The notes: generated by a model not told the origin, from the letters alone. Shown: positions 11,241 through 23,594, counted from the first letter of the stretch. The stretch is 64,000 nucleotides of DNA from Apoda limacodes (GCA_946406115.1 OX291544.1:18617521-18681520), one strand, 5' to 3'. Made by a program: numbers and translations.

Positions 11241-11559
11241 TTGCTGTAAAAAAGAAAACCGTTCTGTCAGAGATAAATTTGAAAAAATTAAACATTTCGC
11301 ACATTGTTTTTCTCTATAAGTGTGCGCAAGCTTGTAGTTACGTTAGCCGCAACTGCTCGTGCGGTATGACCGCTCGCTGTAGCCGGCGACGGCGGATCCA
11401 CGTAAATTTGGTCGTGGCGAACTACCTGTTGTTCAGAAAAAATCTTTTCGAGGTGTTGGAACTCGAATTTGAAATTTCAAGTACTGAAAATTCTCGTTCC
11501 AAAAATGATATTATTTTTTTACTTTGGAGCAGGGCTTTTCAAAGATAATTCGAATCGAA

Positions 11560-13383
11560 TGAAATAGAGTGGAGGCAGATCTGCTTAAGCTCAGAAGATC
11601 CTGACGTCTGCGCAGCTGCAGTCACTGAGACAATCCTCGCTGGTATGGAATATTATATTCCTAACCCGCGAGTAGCTGCTGGCGTCAAAAAACGACCGTG
11701 GTTTAATAGGTCTTGCAGAGAAGCTAAAATTCTTAAGTAAACTGCATATGAGACCTAAACCGCGGCTCGTAATAATAAGGATCCGAATATTTCTGAGTAA
11801 AAACGCAAATTAAATCCTGCCTTGAGGTTCAGTAATAAGAAAGCAACTGCCAGAGCAAAATTCCAAATTTATCGGCAGAATAGGTGGGCGACTCGCGAGC
11901 TATACTTCTGGCAATCGTGCTTTTTGGTCGCTTGAAAAGCTGCCGAAGCGGCCTTTTGCCAGTCGTCGTTACCACCACTGCTAAAGACCGATGGTGACTT
12001 GGCCCATAGTGCAAAAGAGAAAGCCAATTTACTGGGTAGTCTCTTTGCCTCAAACACGAATATGAACGATGAAGGCGCTGAACCACCTACATATCGTGGT
12101 GCGGCAAGACCATGCCGGAAATCTCCATACACACACACACAGCGTGGGGTCCGGCGGGCGTTGCTTTCTCTAGACGTTCATAAGTCGAGTGGGCCAGAAG
12201 GTATACCAGCAGTGATGCTGGTGCTTAAGCAGTGTGCTCCTAAGTTATGTCCTGTACTCACACGCCTCTTCGCGCTTTCGTACCATACTAGGCAATTTCC
12301 GTCTCCATGGAAGACTGCGAATGTGCACCCTGTGCCCAAAAAGGGCGATAGATCAGATCCATTTCATTACAGGCCTATCGCTATTACCTCTCTCCTCTCC
12401 AAGGAGATGGAGCGTGTGATCAACACACAGCTTCTAAGATACCTAGAAGAACACGACCTGGTCAGAGATCGTCAATATGGCTTTCGCCACGGTCGCTCGA
12501 CTGGTGACCTTCTAGTGTATACGAACCGTAGTTGACGGTAGTTTCTCTGATAGCATGGACATTAATGCTGGTGTCCCGCAAGGCTGTGTACTGTCCTACG
12601 CTGTTTCTACTACACATCAATGACATTTTGGACATCAACAATTCCAGAACACTCCCCTCTCCATCTCCAAGAGCATTGGGATCCTTGATGTTGACATCTT
12701 CAGCGATGTTCAGTTCCGCGATCATTTGCATAACAAGGTGAAGCTGGCGTCCAAAACACTAGGTGTACTCAACAGAGCGAGGCAGTACTTCACGTCGGGG
12801 TAGAGGTTGCTGCTTTATACGTCTCAAGTTCGGCCCCATATGGAGTACTGCCGCCATCTCTGGGCGGGTGCACCCGGATACCAGCTTGGATACCTTTTGA
12901 CTCGGTTCAACGACGGGCTGTGAGAATTGTCAACGATCCCAAACTCACTTGCCGTATCGGACCCTTAAGTGTGAGGAGAGATTTTGCCTCCCTGTGTGTG
13001 TTCTGCCGCTTGTAAAATGGGTTGTGTTCTGAGGAATTGTTCGAAATGATGCCCACGACGGCTACTTTCTACCATCGCACTTCTCGCCATCGGCAGGGAA
13101 TTAATTCTCACACTTTAGAACCGAAATGGTCGCATACAGTGCGGTTTCAGAGAAACTTCCTCTCGCGAACGCTTGGGTTGTTGAATGAGCTCTCTGCCAA
13201 GGTTTTCTCTAAGGACTACAGTTGGGGGTTCTTCAAGAAAGAAGTTATTGAATTTTTGAAGGGTCGTCAACGCGCGAGTGATACTTCTGATGTTGCAAGC
13301 GTCCATAGGCCACGTTGACCGCTTACCATCAGGCGGACCGTGTGCTTGTTTGCCACCTTAAGGTATAAAAAAAAAAAAAAAAA
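11560..13383 (+). mobile_element. Non-LTR LINE relic with 3' tail and poly(A)
   Basis: The frames recover a LINE ORF2 in order: WFNRSCREAKIL (about 11700), LLGSLFASNTN (12028), LDVHKSSGPEGIPAVML (12170), PWKTANVHPVPKKGD (12306), FHYRPIAITSLLSKEMERVI (12362) and QYGFRHGRSTGDLL (12475). A deletion then removes the segment before NAGVPQGCVLS (12560), and fragments ASKTLGVLNRARQYFTSG (12750) and WAGAPGYQLG follow. The C-terminus is LLNELSAKVFSKDYSWGFFKKEV to 13318. The 3' tail ACCGCTTACCATCAGGCGGA ... GTTTGCCACC is followed by poly(A). Related 3' ends are at 4812, 20560, 30715, 45570 and 59455. It has many stops and shifts and no FADD box. Confidence 0.8.
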
Positions 13384-16190
13384 ATTATGATAAATGTTTA
13401 ACAAATTGCGTAATGACTGCGGCCATCTATGTACACGAAGATGTTTCTAATATTTTATCTAAATGTTTCCATTCGATTGTCTTTATATCAGTTCTCCAAA
13501 ATTTCTATTGCAACTATGTAATTAGACTTATCGATTTTATTAAATTATAAGGTTAAGATTAAAGCATTAATAATAAATACCTAAACTTTCTGACCTACGT
13601 GTAGGCTCCATTATCGTGAATTAATGAGCGAAATAGATCGTTATAGGCTGGCCAATCTGTAGATTCGCCCGAGAACGACGGCAACGGCAAACAAGATAGT
13701 TTATGTTGCAAAAGGCCTGCGACCGGAGTTGATTGCGACTCATTATCGTTTTAACTCATCTTCGAGTCGTTTCATTTTATTTAATTTTATCAATATAGAG
13801 TATCAATAACACTCATCAAATTCTTGCCGCAATTAAAATGGGATTCTTTGACAAATGTTTTCGCTTTGATATGGTTTGTTTCAATATTGGACTCAAATTT
13901 TAAAAACTTTCTGTGTTGTGAATTTATATTTTGGCATTTTGAACGAAATAATATATAATAATAATATATAACTCTAAAGTATGTTTTAAGTCGTTGAAAA
14001 TAATTTCGAAATATATGGTTCGGTTAGTGACGCCATTTTGCGTAGCAAAGATGACAAGCGAAACATATAAGTATTGTTTTCATACAAACGGAACCCTAAA
14101 AGGGGGTTTTGCACGTTTGCCTTTACAGAAAGGTACTATCACCCCTCAAAAACTTGCAAATACAGGACCGTCTACGTTTTCATATTTAGCGCCAGGCTGC
14201 ATACAAATTAATCAACTGTTTTGTTCATAGTTAACTACTCATACCCGGTAAAACTTTTTTTTATACATATCAATTTTTCGAAGATTTTTCATTGGCATAT
14301 TTTATTATTACGAATTATTATTTTCTAGGTAGGATTTTTATGGCAACATGGCACTTGATTATAGAGAGAAAATTTGGTAAAGAAAGGTTTATATTTTTCA
14401 AGTGTTAATTGCCTTTTTATATAATTTCTAAAGTTTTTACTGTGGAAGCACACACGTAAAACTGCAATATTTAAGGACATAATAGGAACTTTGATTATAG
14501 TTAGGAAGTTAAGCAAGCTGTAGCTGTCGCTATAGGGATTTAGTTATAGTTAAACTCACATGTATTATAATATTTAACTATAGGCTAAATTAAGAAATAA
14601 GCTATCTCTATTCTAAATTTCAATTAAATCGGTCCAGTTGTTTTGACGTGAAGGCATAATAAATACTCACGAACTTTTGCATTTGAAATAGCTTTTATTA
14701 TTTTTGTAATACATTTGTCATCGATCATAATTTTATTCCTTGCACCCCCAAGCTAAGACGGCCCTGGATATAATGAATGTTCGGTTTCCATTCGCATGTC
14801 TCGTGTGTGGTACCTCGCAGATGCTATAAATATTTATATGCAACGCTTGCAGACTAAAAAGTATATTATATGCTTCGAATGTGGCAAGCTTTACCCGAAA
14901 CTAGTTTATACATAGAGTAGATAGTTTTGTACTGATGAAATTAATGTATGATGATAATAAGTCTAAAAAAATCAGCGCATGAAATGCGGCGGAAAATGTA
15001 AATACGAGAATTTATAGATTACCTATTTGTAACTGCACTATATATATTTATAAATTGAGTCATTTTAACGTTATGTTTAATTCATATTGCATAAAAACAT
15101 GTGACAAATACGTAGCGTATTAATAAATGGAACTATGTTGCTTAAGCTGGTAACCATATGACTAATACATTAAAATCGATAAAACGACGATCGATTTCAC
15201 GCGGGATATATGTACATTACTTTTCTTGGCAAAACGTTGATGCTTATGTTGACTTTACTCTAGTAGCCCATAATATCAAACAAAACGACCCATCTCGGAT
15301 CAAGCATCCGACGAGGGCGCCTTACAAACGAAGAATAAAACAAAAATGTGTTGCATGTTTGTTTCATTCTATAGAAATCTAAAATCAAACTATTTTATTT
15401 TTCTTAATTGTTGCCCCTACGCGAATTTAAAACCTTATTTACGATCAGTTTGTATTCTATATTCAATATGATCTATTTAGAGACACTGGCGGGCATAGCC
15501 TGCTCCAGTACACACATAAAAGACTCTTTAGAAGAAATGAAACAAAAAAGGGAAGAGAAAAGAGCAGGTTAAAGTAAATGAAAAGACAGTAAATAAGAAT
15601 GAAAATAAGAAAGGCATGAAAAAGGAAGTAACCACAAAGAGTGTATTATCTATCTTATTTATGACGAAAAATATTAATGTGTTATAAATGTAGCTTATGG
15701 GCCCATAAGAAGTGCACAAATGGGAAACGCACTTCAAAGGGCTTTGTTTGTGATTTATCTTCTAATTAGAGTAAGTCCGTGACTACCCCACTTTGCATCC
15801 GAAAGTACACCACGTGGCTAATAATCCGGGACACCAGAGGTTTTGTTTTTTCATTAAAACTTGATTCTTTTGATTTTGTTGATTATGAAAGCATAAGGCT
15901 GAATAATTAAACTGAAGAATGGATAATAAATAGCTTTTGTAACTTAATTTGGTTTAATTTTTTTCCCAGTTGTCCCTTAACCCTAACCCCTACAGCATGT
16001 ATGCCAGGTTTTAACTGTAATAGCTAACGTCAGTCAAGTCCATAGACTTCGGGTTTTGTAGTCTGTGCACAACGGTGTCACAAAATTGACCATCTTTTAG
16101 AAAGAGACAAAGCAACCTGTGGTTTGTTTTTTCTTTCTATCAACAACGGCCATTTAGTTTATGTTAACTAAAACAAGTTACAAAGAGACA
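13384..16190. other. Intergenic, mostly unassigned
   Basis: No gene supported. A piece of a lepidopteran repeat (GGAACCCTAAAAGGGGG at about 14092) lies in a long frame at 13994-14230 that I do not believe is a gene. A 75-codon frame at 15158-15382 (basic, no recognised domain) is also unsupported. The remainder is AT-rich. Confidence 0.4.
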
Positions 16191-16194
16191 GCAG

Positions 16195-16512
16195 GTTCAC
16201 TTCGTCTCTGTCACACTTTTTCGCCTTTTTTAGGGGTGTCGTACCTTAAAAGGACAAAAAGGACCCTTGACTCACTTTTTTGTCTGTCTGTCTGTCAAGA
16301 CCCCTTTTCTCAGGAACATCAAGGAAAATCAAGCTTTTAAGTCAACGCATTAAAAAAATACGGCTGTAAAACGGCCATTTTCATCATGAAATTAAGAAAA
16401 AGTAAGATGTTACAACACAATTATAGGAAAAATTCAAAAACTGATAATTAAGCAAATAACCTGTGAGACTTGATCTTGAGTCCGACTTGCACTTGGCCGG
16501 TTTATTTTTTAC
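16195..16512 (-). repeat. Dispersed lepidopteran repeat copy
   Basis: Contains the family landmarks GTCTGTCTGTCTGTCAAGACC (about 16282), TTCTCAGGAAC and CTTTTAAGTCAACGCAT, and ends GTCCGACTTGCACTTGGCCGG. The same family occurs at 18950-19655, 23595-23990 and 24235-26120, with short pieces near 2490, 27825, 29345, 39730 and 40380. No coding capacity. Confidence 0.6.
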
Positions 16513-16750
16513 AGCTGGCTAACAAATACGTTGTCCAGTTATGTCTATGGTCTAGTCTTTCAATTAAATGGAAACACAAATGCAAAATTGAAAAAATTTA
16601 ATTTGCTTTTCGACTGTTCATAATACATTCAATATCTAGGTTTTTACATCCTCAGAACCTCTTTATTAGTATGTGTATAATGCCCCTAAGTATATAAGTT
16701 TATATTTACGCATAGCTATGAGAACATTTAGGATTTTTTACCGTTCAAAT

Positions 16751-16756
16751 TTTATT
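16751..16756 (-). terminator. Possible PTTH polyadenylation signal
   Basis: AATAAA on the minus strand, about 140 nt downstream of the PTTH stop codon (16898). It is the first such hexamer seen below the stop. The position is plausible but there is no transcript evidence. Confidence 0.4.
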
Positions 16757-16897
16757 ATGGGCTCGCCACAGCATTACGTAGGTATCTACACTTATTGAAA
16801 ATTAGCCCAATATTTAAAACTAGTTTAAAATATAATATTTTTTAAATCTTTGGTACATAATACTGTTTCGTCAAATTATGGGTTTTCATTCTAATTT

Positions 16898-19800
16898 TTA
16901 TGAGCCCGCCACTTGTCTAAAATAATCCTTGGCACATACGCATCCTATAGTAAGCGGCCTCCGCACTGCTATCCATCGGTGGCTGAGATCGTAAGGTAAC
17001 GCAACCTCAGTTTCCTCAGTCAGTTGCGACCGTCGTTTCAGTATTGTCATCTGAAAAAAAAAAAGGTATACTCATACTACTCATACTCATACTCATTTAT
17101 TCATAATAAAATTATATGTCAAATGTTACAAATATTTCATTATTATAAGTTTTCATTTTTACATTTTAATTGTTATTTAAATAAATTCTTTTATGTTATA
17201 AAATGCGTTTTTAATAAGCCATTTTTTTAATCCAGAAAAGAAGATTGTGTCAGATGTCATATTTTTTATGTCCTGAGGGATTTTGTTATAAATTTTTGGG
17301 CCCATTGTGTACATGGTTTTGCTTGTTTTTGTGAGTCTGCCTTAAACGGTTTTTAGATTTTTGCTCTGTCTTGTTTTATATCGTTTGTCAGTAGAATTGT
17401 CAGGAAATAAATTAGGATTATGTCGAACAAATTTTGCTATGTCAAAAATGTATTGAGAGGTCAATGTCATTATGCTTTGTTCTTTGAAAATGTTTCTAGC
17501 TGGTGTGTCAGGTGGATTGTGTGTTATTATTCGTAAAGCGCGTTTTTGTAGAATGAAAGCGCGTTGTGACTGTGCTGCTGTACCCCAAAATTCAAGACCA
17601 TAGCATAACTTGGAATGAAATAAGGAGAAGTAGCAGGTTCTCAGTTGCTTAGTAGGCAGTACTTGTGCCAGCCTTCTCAAGGCGAAACAGCCACCGGATA
17701 GTTTTCGGCATAGTTTATCTATGTAAGTTTCCCATTTAAGTGCAGCGCCTAAAGTTACACCTAAGAAATTTGCATGTTGTGTGTGGCACAGTTGTTCGTC
17801 TTCTGTCTGTACTAACAAGGGTCTCGGTGGTTTACCGCCCTAATGGAAGTGCATGACTTGTGTTTTAGACACGTTTAAAACAAGTCCATTTGAAGTAAAC
17901 CACTTTTGAAGTTGTTTCACTTCGTTGGTCAGTTGTTGTTCAAGATCGTCAGCTGATGAGGACGTTACAATGTCACAAGAGTCATCTGCGAACAAATATA
18001 GATCTCCGCTTACTGCTTGAGGGAGATCGTTTACTTTTATAAGGAAGCATAGGTTTGCCAGAGAAGATCCCTGAGGAACGCCAAGATTTATGCTCCCTTT
18101 GCTGGATCGTGTTTGTCCGTTGTGAAGTGATACAACTTGTTGTCGATTTGTTAAAAAATTTGACATCAGTTTTAACGCAGGACCTCTTATACCTATGTGG
18201 TTTAATTTTTCAACAAGAACGTTGTGATCACATAAATCGAAAGCCCGTGTCATGTCGCATTGAAGAATTGCGACGTGATTTGCTGACTCTTTGGACTGCA
18301 TAATTTTAAAGATTAATTCACGTATGACCGCTACACATGATCGGTTTTTTCTGTATGCGTACTGTTTATCACTGAGAAGCTGTGAGGTTTCTAAAAAGTT
18401 ATAAATCCTTTGTGTCAAACCTGTCTCGAAAAGTTTTGCAATCGATGGGATTATGCTACTGGGCCTGTACCCTTTTAATTCTTCTACGGAACCCTTACCT
18501 TACCTTTAAAATATGAATTGATATTATATTTTAGACGCCTTCTCATCCGTCCATACTAATATACGAAAGTGTAACTGTTTACCTTTTCACGGCTAAGCTG
18601 CTGAACCAATCTTGATAAAAGACCAGAAATTTGTATCAGATGGTTTGAGATGTAATCATATACTTTCAACAAAACATGAGTCCATGTTAAATTGACTTGT
18701 TATTTCAGTAGCTTAATAATCTTCCTGCCACTAGTTAACAGGTAGCACTTAATTACATATTTTTGTAATAACAATGTCGGTACTTACGCTTAAAACTTTT
18801 TCCTGGCAGTCGTAGGGTACAGGACACATTGATTTATTGCAAGTTATATTTTCGACAAATCGTGGATAGAAATCTTCACCCAAGTTTATTGACTCCTTCT
18901 GAAACATAACACGCATCCAAATAAATTGAATGTTTATATAAAAAACCGTCAGAGTCTGGCTCGCGCACCGAGGGTTCCGTACAAACTTATTATATTTATA
19001 TAGTTCTTCCATCATGGGATCAAGTCTCAAGATCAAGTTTACTCCTTAAAATGTCAGTTTTTGGTTTTTTCCTATATTTGTGATGTAACAACTTCTTCTT
19101 GCCAATATTTATAATTCAATGTCAACGGGAAGTACCCTATAGGTTTTGATATATTTGTACTTTGGGCATATTTTTTATTACATTGACTTAGAAGCTCAAT
19201 TTTTTTTATAACTTTAAGTTACCGAAGACTTTAGTATTTGCTATTAATTTCAACTCGATAAGTGCCTTCACGCGTTCTTGAGCAAAAGGGTCTTGACAGA
19301 CATACAGACAAACTTTTTTTCAATGTGTTATAACTACAAATTAACGAATTTCGTATTTTTTTCTCTTATTTGTGATGGAAGACCTTGCTTCGTGTCAAAT
19401 TTCATGATACTAGGTTAGTACTCCATAGGTTTTGATTTATTTGTGAATGCCGTATTTCGGTCGCATTTTTATTGCGTTGACTTAGAAGCTTGAGTTTTTT
19501 ACAGTTCCAAGAAACCACTTATCTGAGTATTTGATATTAATTTCAACTTAATACCTTCACGCGTTTCTAAGAAAAAGGGTCAAAAACAGACAGACGGACA
19601 ACAAAGTTATCCGATAAGGGTTTCCTTTTCCCTATCGAGGAACCCTAAAAACCGTAGATATTTTGTGTGCACGTATGATACATGACTTGTTTTGGTGAAA
19701 CTTGAAATGATAGCTCTAACCTTCATCAACATTCAGTATAGGTATTAGGTTTCTAAAAAAACATGTCAGTACAAGGAAGGGGTGGGGGGTTTAGGTGGGT

Positions 19801-21267
19801 TGCAGTAAGGGGGCTCTATACAACAACGTAGACGGTAGACGCTTAAAATATTCACAGATTATATAGTTATATACCTAGTCACTTTAAAAATTCATAATTA
19901 AATTAAAATAAAACAAATACTTAAGGGGGCTCCCATACACCAACTTCATCCAATAAACCAAAACTAATATCTACCTAAGTAGAAAAATGCATGTGAGAAA
20001 TAATAAAAACATATTATTACTACTTACATTAAATTCACAGCTACAGCTTCGGGCAGGTATCGCTTGCTGTAAACAGGTTTAAAATACAGTCTAAGCAGGT
20101 ATAGGTCCTGAATAAGCATAAAGGTACTTAACCTTTACCTAGCTCAATCTTGATTTAGTAACTTCATATCGGGAAGTTGGTAAATCACCACTAATGTATA
20201 AAAAGCAACTTTAGTCCAGGTGCATAGCATAAGAAACAGTGTTGCGGCGATGGTCTCACCACCTAGGACTTAAGTTGGTAAAAAAAAAGAGGATGATTTT
20301 GTGGGTGTGTATAGCAGTGGCTGTACCCAATTTTGAGAAATCCGTAAATATATATCTAGGTACAATCGTATATTCTAGAAAATTGCACAGTAACCTAGGG
20401 AATCAAGGATGTAAATTTGGGAACTTACTTCTAACAGTATAATGTAAAGCCATAACGAACTCGTATAAAACCTATAATATAACATACTTTCCGTACTTGT
20501 CGATATTGCAATTGCATTTTGCGGCGAGAATATTGTTTAATAAGTAATATAAAAAGTATCTGAAGGCAATTTTATACCGGAATTGAAATAAAGTGTCGAG
20601 TAGTTAGCAGGTACCAGAGACAAAACAGGTAGCAGAAAAGCGTAAGGCCTGCCTGATTTTGAACAATAGCCGTCCTATGGACGACTGTTACATTAGAAAT
20701 ATTACTACCGTGTTGATGACCATTTAAAAATCCTATCAGTTCCTTCTTGAAGAACCCAATAGTCAAGAATAAAGAATGTAGTCTTCAACAGAAAGTTTAT
20801 TAAGTTCAAAGTATAAGGTAAAAAACAAGGTACACTTACATTATATTTTTCAACTTTAATGTTCCCTCTTTTACGCGTCCTTGTTTCAACAGAATTGTCT
20901 AACAATATTATATCATTGCGTATCAAATTAGCGTAGTCCACAATTAATTCCGGCAACTCTTCGGGGCTGGTCTCTGGCTCTATAAACTCTGAACTGTATT
21001 CGACAGCATCGCCAATGCCTTTGTTGTTAAATGTTCTTTGCTCAAAATAATCATGTCTTCTATGTGGTATTTGATTTTCCAACACAAAATTTAACTTTGA
21101 ATTTCTCCGTGCCGTTACTCCAGAAACCATTATTCGAAACACTATTACAAGACATATTACTCTAAGTGTTGCGAACGGTTTTGATATCTAAAATAAAATA
21201 AATTAATTTTGAAGATTCCAATATACTCGAAATGAAAAGAAAAATAGTTTCTTTATCAACTTACCAT
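16898..21267 (-). CDS. PTTH: Prothoracicotropic hormone (PTTH) precursor, complete, five exons
   Basis: Brain neuropeptide that activates the Torso receptor kinase on the prothoracic gland and triggers ecdysone release. Coding exons on the minus strand: 21265-21267 (ATG only), 20840-21187, 20028-20066, 18788-18898, 16898-17050; all introns are GT-AG and phase 0. The total is 217 residues, against 224 in Bombyx. A hydrophobic signal peptide spans about 1-27 (ending SGVTA). The propeptide carries the conserved TSPEEL...LIVDYANLIRND and ILLDNSVETRTRKR stretches. KR at 107-108 precedes the mature hormone GNIKVE..., 109 residues, the same length as the Bombyx hormone. Seven cysteines lie at 125, 127, 150, 155, 161, 204 and 206 (CSC, TC, MC, DC, GCVC), the full PTTH set. 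N-glycosylation sequons are N147-I-T and N151-K-S. The last exon opens MTILKRR and ends GCVCAKDYFRQVAGS. A LINE lies in intron 4, a LINE 3' end and another repeat in intron 2, and a dispersed repeat in intron 3. Exons and phases are seen; function follows from the family. Confidence 0.93.
17060..18495 (-). mobile_element. 5'-truncated LINE (reverse transcriptase) in PTTH intron 4
   Basis: One reading frame runs on the minus strand from about 18495 to a TAA at 17177-17179, broken only by two in-frame stops (TAG at 17837-17839, TAA at 17342-17344). It encodes a GYRPSSIIPSIAKLFE fingers motif, ILQCDMTRAFDLCDH, GVPQGSSLANLCFLI and the catalytic LFADDS. The C-terminal part follows: FLGVTLGAALKWETYID, LRRLAQVLPTKQL and QKRALRII. 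The 3' end carries a short (TGAGTA)n-type tail at 17068-17102 instead of a plain poly(A). The endonuclease and N-terminal part are missing. The small number of lesions suggests a fairly recent insertion, in the same direction as PTTH. Confidence 0.85.
18950..19655 (-). repeat. Dispersed lepidopteran repeat with duplicated body, in PTTH intron 3
   Basis: Starts with GGCTCGCGCACCGAGGGTTCCG and ends TCGAGGAACCCTAAAAACC. The body is present twice in a row (about 19050-19340 and 19355-19650): each copy has a TAGGTTTTGAT box, TTGACTTAGAAGCT, ATTAATTTCAACT, CTTCACGCGT and a run ending ACAGACAGACGGACAA or similar. Probably a non-autonomous mobile element. Confidence 0.55.
20067..20440 (-). repeat. 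PTTH intron 2 segment repeated at 8646-9030
   Basis: Begins exactly at the exon 3 splice acceptor (CTGTAAAC on the plus strand) and runs through GGTATAGGTCCTGAATAAGC, TAAATCACCACTAATG, GCAGTGGCTGTACCC and AATTTGGGAACTT, all found in the same order at 8646-9030 with indels. Either intron sequence was copied, or a mobile element contributes the exon 3 acceptor. Confidence 0.6.
20560..20765 (-). repeat. LINE 3'-end fragment in PTTH intron 2
   Basis: Minus-strand reading gives IGFFKKELIGFLNGHQHGSN then SNVTVVHR, matching the C-terminus of the LINE at 11560-13383 (WGFFKKEV...FLKGRQ). It is a severely truncated insertion in the same direction as PTTH. Confidence 0.7.
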
Positions 21268-21325
21268 GGTGTCCTCTTTCGATGGATTTCACAAAACTAC
21301 TAAGAACGGGTAATAGTTAACCTTT

Positions 21326-21334
21326 CCTTATATA
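21326..21334 (-). promoter_or_regulatory. TATA box of the PTTH gene
   Basis: TATATAAGG on the minus strand, 59 nt upstream of the PTTH start codon. An initiator-like TTAGT lies about 30 nt downstream (near 21298-21302), implying a short 5' untranslated leader of roughly 35 nt. Position and sequence fit a canonical TATA-Inr core promoter. Confidence 0.7.
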
Positions 21335-21339
21335 CTGTA

Positions 21340-22199
21340 AATTGATTGATAGATTTAAGAAAAGAATCCATTAGCTCGAAATAAATTCTTATTACCTGAG
21401 AGAAGTTTTGTAATATGATATTTTATGGGACACAACAATAGTTGTCATTTGTCACAAATTCTCTATTAACGGATAGATAATGTTATCTAGTGGGTGTTAG
21501 GGATATTATCCTACGAGTATATGAAATATTTGCAAAGTTATGTTCATCTTTACAATGATGTTTTACATAGAATTTTGTTTTAGGTATTTAAAATACTCTG
21601 TTACCGAAATGATTCTTAAATAAATAGTTATTGTGCTATTTCATTAATCATAAAACTTACCTATTCATGATCAAAACAAAACAATTGGACAATTTAATTC
21701 AGGAATTTGCTTAGGCAGATCCTGATTTTAACGTGACCCGGCGTAAATTGTTCGTATGAGTAGTGTCTTGAAAAATAATATGCATGACAACAGAAGTTTT
21801 TAACCGATTTTAAAAAGGGAGGAGTTTCTCAATTCGGATGTTTATATTTTTTTTAAAGTATGTTCGGGCATAACTGCGTCATATAGACGGATTTGAAAAG
21901 TTCATTTTTTATTTAAAAGGGTATACTTTTGAGGTTGTCCCATATTCATGTAGTGAATTTAAAACTCAAATTTTTGGTGAAATAAAATAATTGATGTTAA
22001 TTTAGAACTGGTGAAATGACTTTTATGTTGATGATTGTATAAAATTTTGTTAAGAGTATAGATGTTTTTAGTGTACGAAAAAAGCAATTCGGCACTCATA
22101 AGTAAAAAATAAAAATTTTCTAACGTCAAAAACAACTGGCTTCAAAAAGATGCACTAAGAGTAAAAAATAATTACTTATTTTCAAGAATCTAATCTGAA
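21340..22199. other. Upstream of PTTH, no gene recognised
   Basis: AT-rich PTTH upstream region. No coding frame or known repeat is clear. It would hold any brain-specific PTTH enhancers, but none can be named from sequence. Confidence 0.4.
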
Positions 22200-22990
22200 T
22201 TACAGTTTGAATGTGTTACAGTTGAATGTCTTATGGCATTTTGCTTTGGGGTAAGGCAGCTGATATATGATGATAAAGACTATCAGTCTTTATTTTGCAA
22301 AAGAGAGCAGTACGGTCAATTTATAAATTAGGACCTCGATTCTTCTCTTAGGGAACTATTTAGGGAAATTGATATTTTAACTGTTCCTTGCCAATATATC
22401 TTCGCTTGTATAATGTATGTACGCCAAAATTGTCACTTATTTGCTAAAAATAGTGACCTCCACAGTGTTAATACAAGGAATAAGGATAAATTGGTAGTTC
22501 CAAAATGTCGTCTTCAGAAGGTACATAGCTCTTTCGCAATACAAAGTATATTTTTCTACAATAAAAGTCCAGAACAGGTGGTTAATTTACCCTCAAATAA
22601 ATTTTAAATATATGTCAAAGATTAATGAAAAAAAAGCTATTACAAAGTTGATGAATATATAAATGAGAAAAATGCTTGAAAAAATTACAACTTAATTGAT
22701 TTGTATTGGGGCATTTGAAATATTTTTTTAAATTAAAAAATTATTACCTAGTGTTAGGCTATATTGTATTTTTATATGATGTATAAAAGATTTACTGCTG
22801 AGTTTATTGCCGGTTCTTCTCGGTAGTAAAGCATTACGAACCTTCCAATCTTCTCCTCTTATATTTTGTTCCTTTACTACACACATTGTAACTAGTACAA
22901 TCGAAGTTTTATTGGAGTTGCTTGAGTGTGTCATGCTCTCTCAAAGTGTCTCTGCGGTGGTGGCGTGTGTGTCGGGTCGTTACGTTCCCT
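22200..22990 (+). mobile_element. LINE ORF2 C-terminus and 3' tail relic
   Basis: Fragments read MYVRQNCHLFAKNSDLHSVN, TRNKDKLVVPKCRLQKVHSS and FYNKSPEQVVNLPSNKF (22413-22607), the C-terminal end of an insect non-LTR polymerase. A 3' untranslated part around 22795-22825 (CTGAGTTTATTGCCGGTTCT) follows; the same tail recurs at 23325 and, inverted, at 8560-8600. Confidence 0.65.
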
Positions 22991-23319
22991 AAAACATGGT
23001 TGAGTGAAGCGATGGCTGATTCATGTGTCATACTCGTGAACGGGTGCCGCCTGTGGAGGCTGGTCTGCTCTTGCAAACTTCTTTGTATTCTTAGTATTTA
23101 GTCTTACTTTTTTGTTTTTTTTATTAATACTGTAAGACATTGATTATTTCTTAGTGATGAATACATTAACTGTCTTTTTTTTATATTAGATACTTTTTTA
23201 TGTTGTGCTTGTGCTATATATTTTATGTTTTTTATGTTTGTAATGGAAAGTGTCCTATTATGATAGGGAGGGCATTTTCCAATATTTTAATTGGACGCTG
23301 TAAGAGAAAGGGAGAAAGG

Positions 23320-23465
23320 AAATGCCCTTGCTGAGTTTCTTGCCGGTTCTTCTCAGTACAAGGTCTCCCGCCCTATAGACTTACGAACCGATGGCGTAGT
23401 GACATTCATAAGTGCTCAATTATTGTAGCCTAAACTGAATAAATTATATTGAATTTGAATTTGTA
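23320..23465 (+). repeat. LINE/SINE 3' tail
   Basis: Contains CTGAGTTTCTTGCCGGTTCT and ends with AATAAATTATATTGAATTTG followed by AATTTG, the simple-repeat end of the LINE family also seen at 22795. Confidence 0.6.
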
Positions 23466-23594
23466 GGTGGTGTCTATGTGCCTATAAGTATATAACACAC
23501 TTCACTTGCATGAAACAAATATTAAACTGGAATTCAGATTTTTAGAAATATGTAATAGGTATTTTTTACCTTGGTATTGCATCTTTTAAAAGCC

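Noticed and set aside
13994..14230. A 78-residue protein
   Set aside because: Overlaps a piece of a dispersed repeat (GGAACCCTAAAAGGGGG) and has no domain.
15158..15382. A basic 74-residue protein
   Set aside because: No splice context, no family resemblance, AT-rich surroundings; chance frame.
18749..19036. A 95-codon protein gene
   Set aside because: Only 18788-18898 is coding (PTTH exon 4). The rest is read-through into introns and a dispersed repeat.
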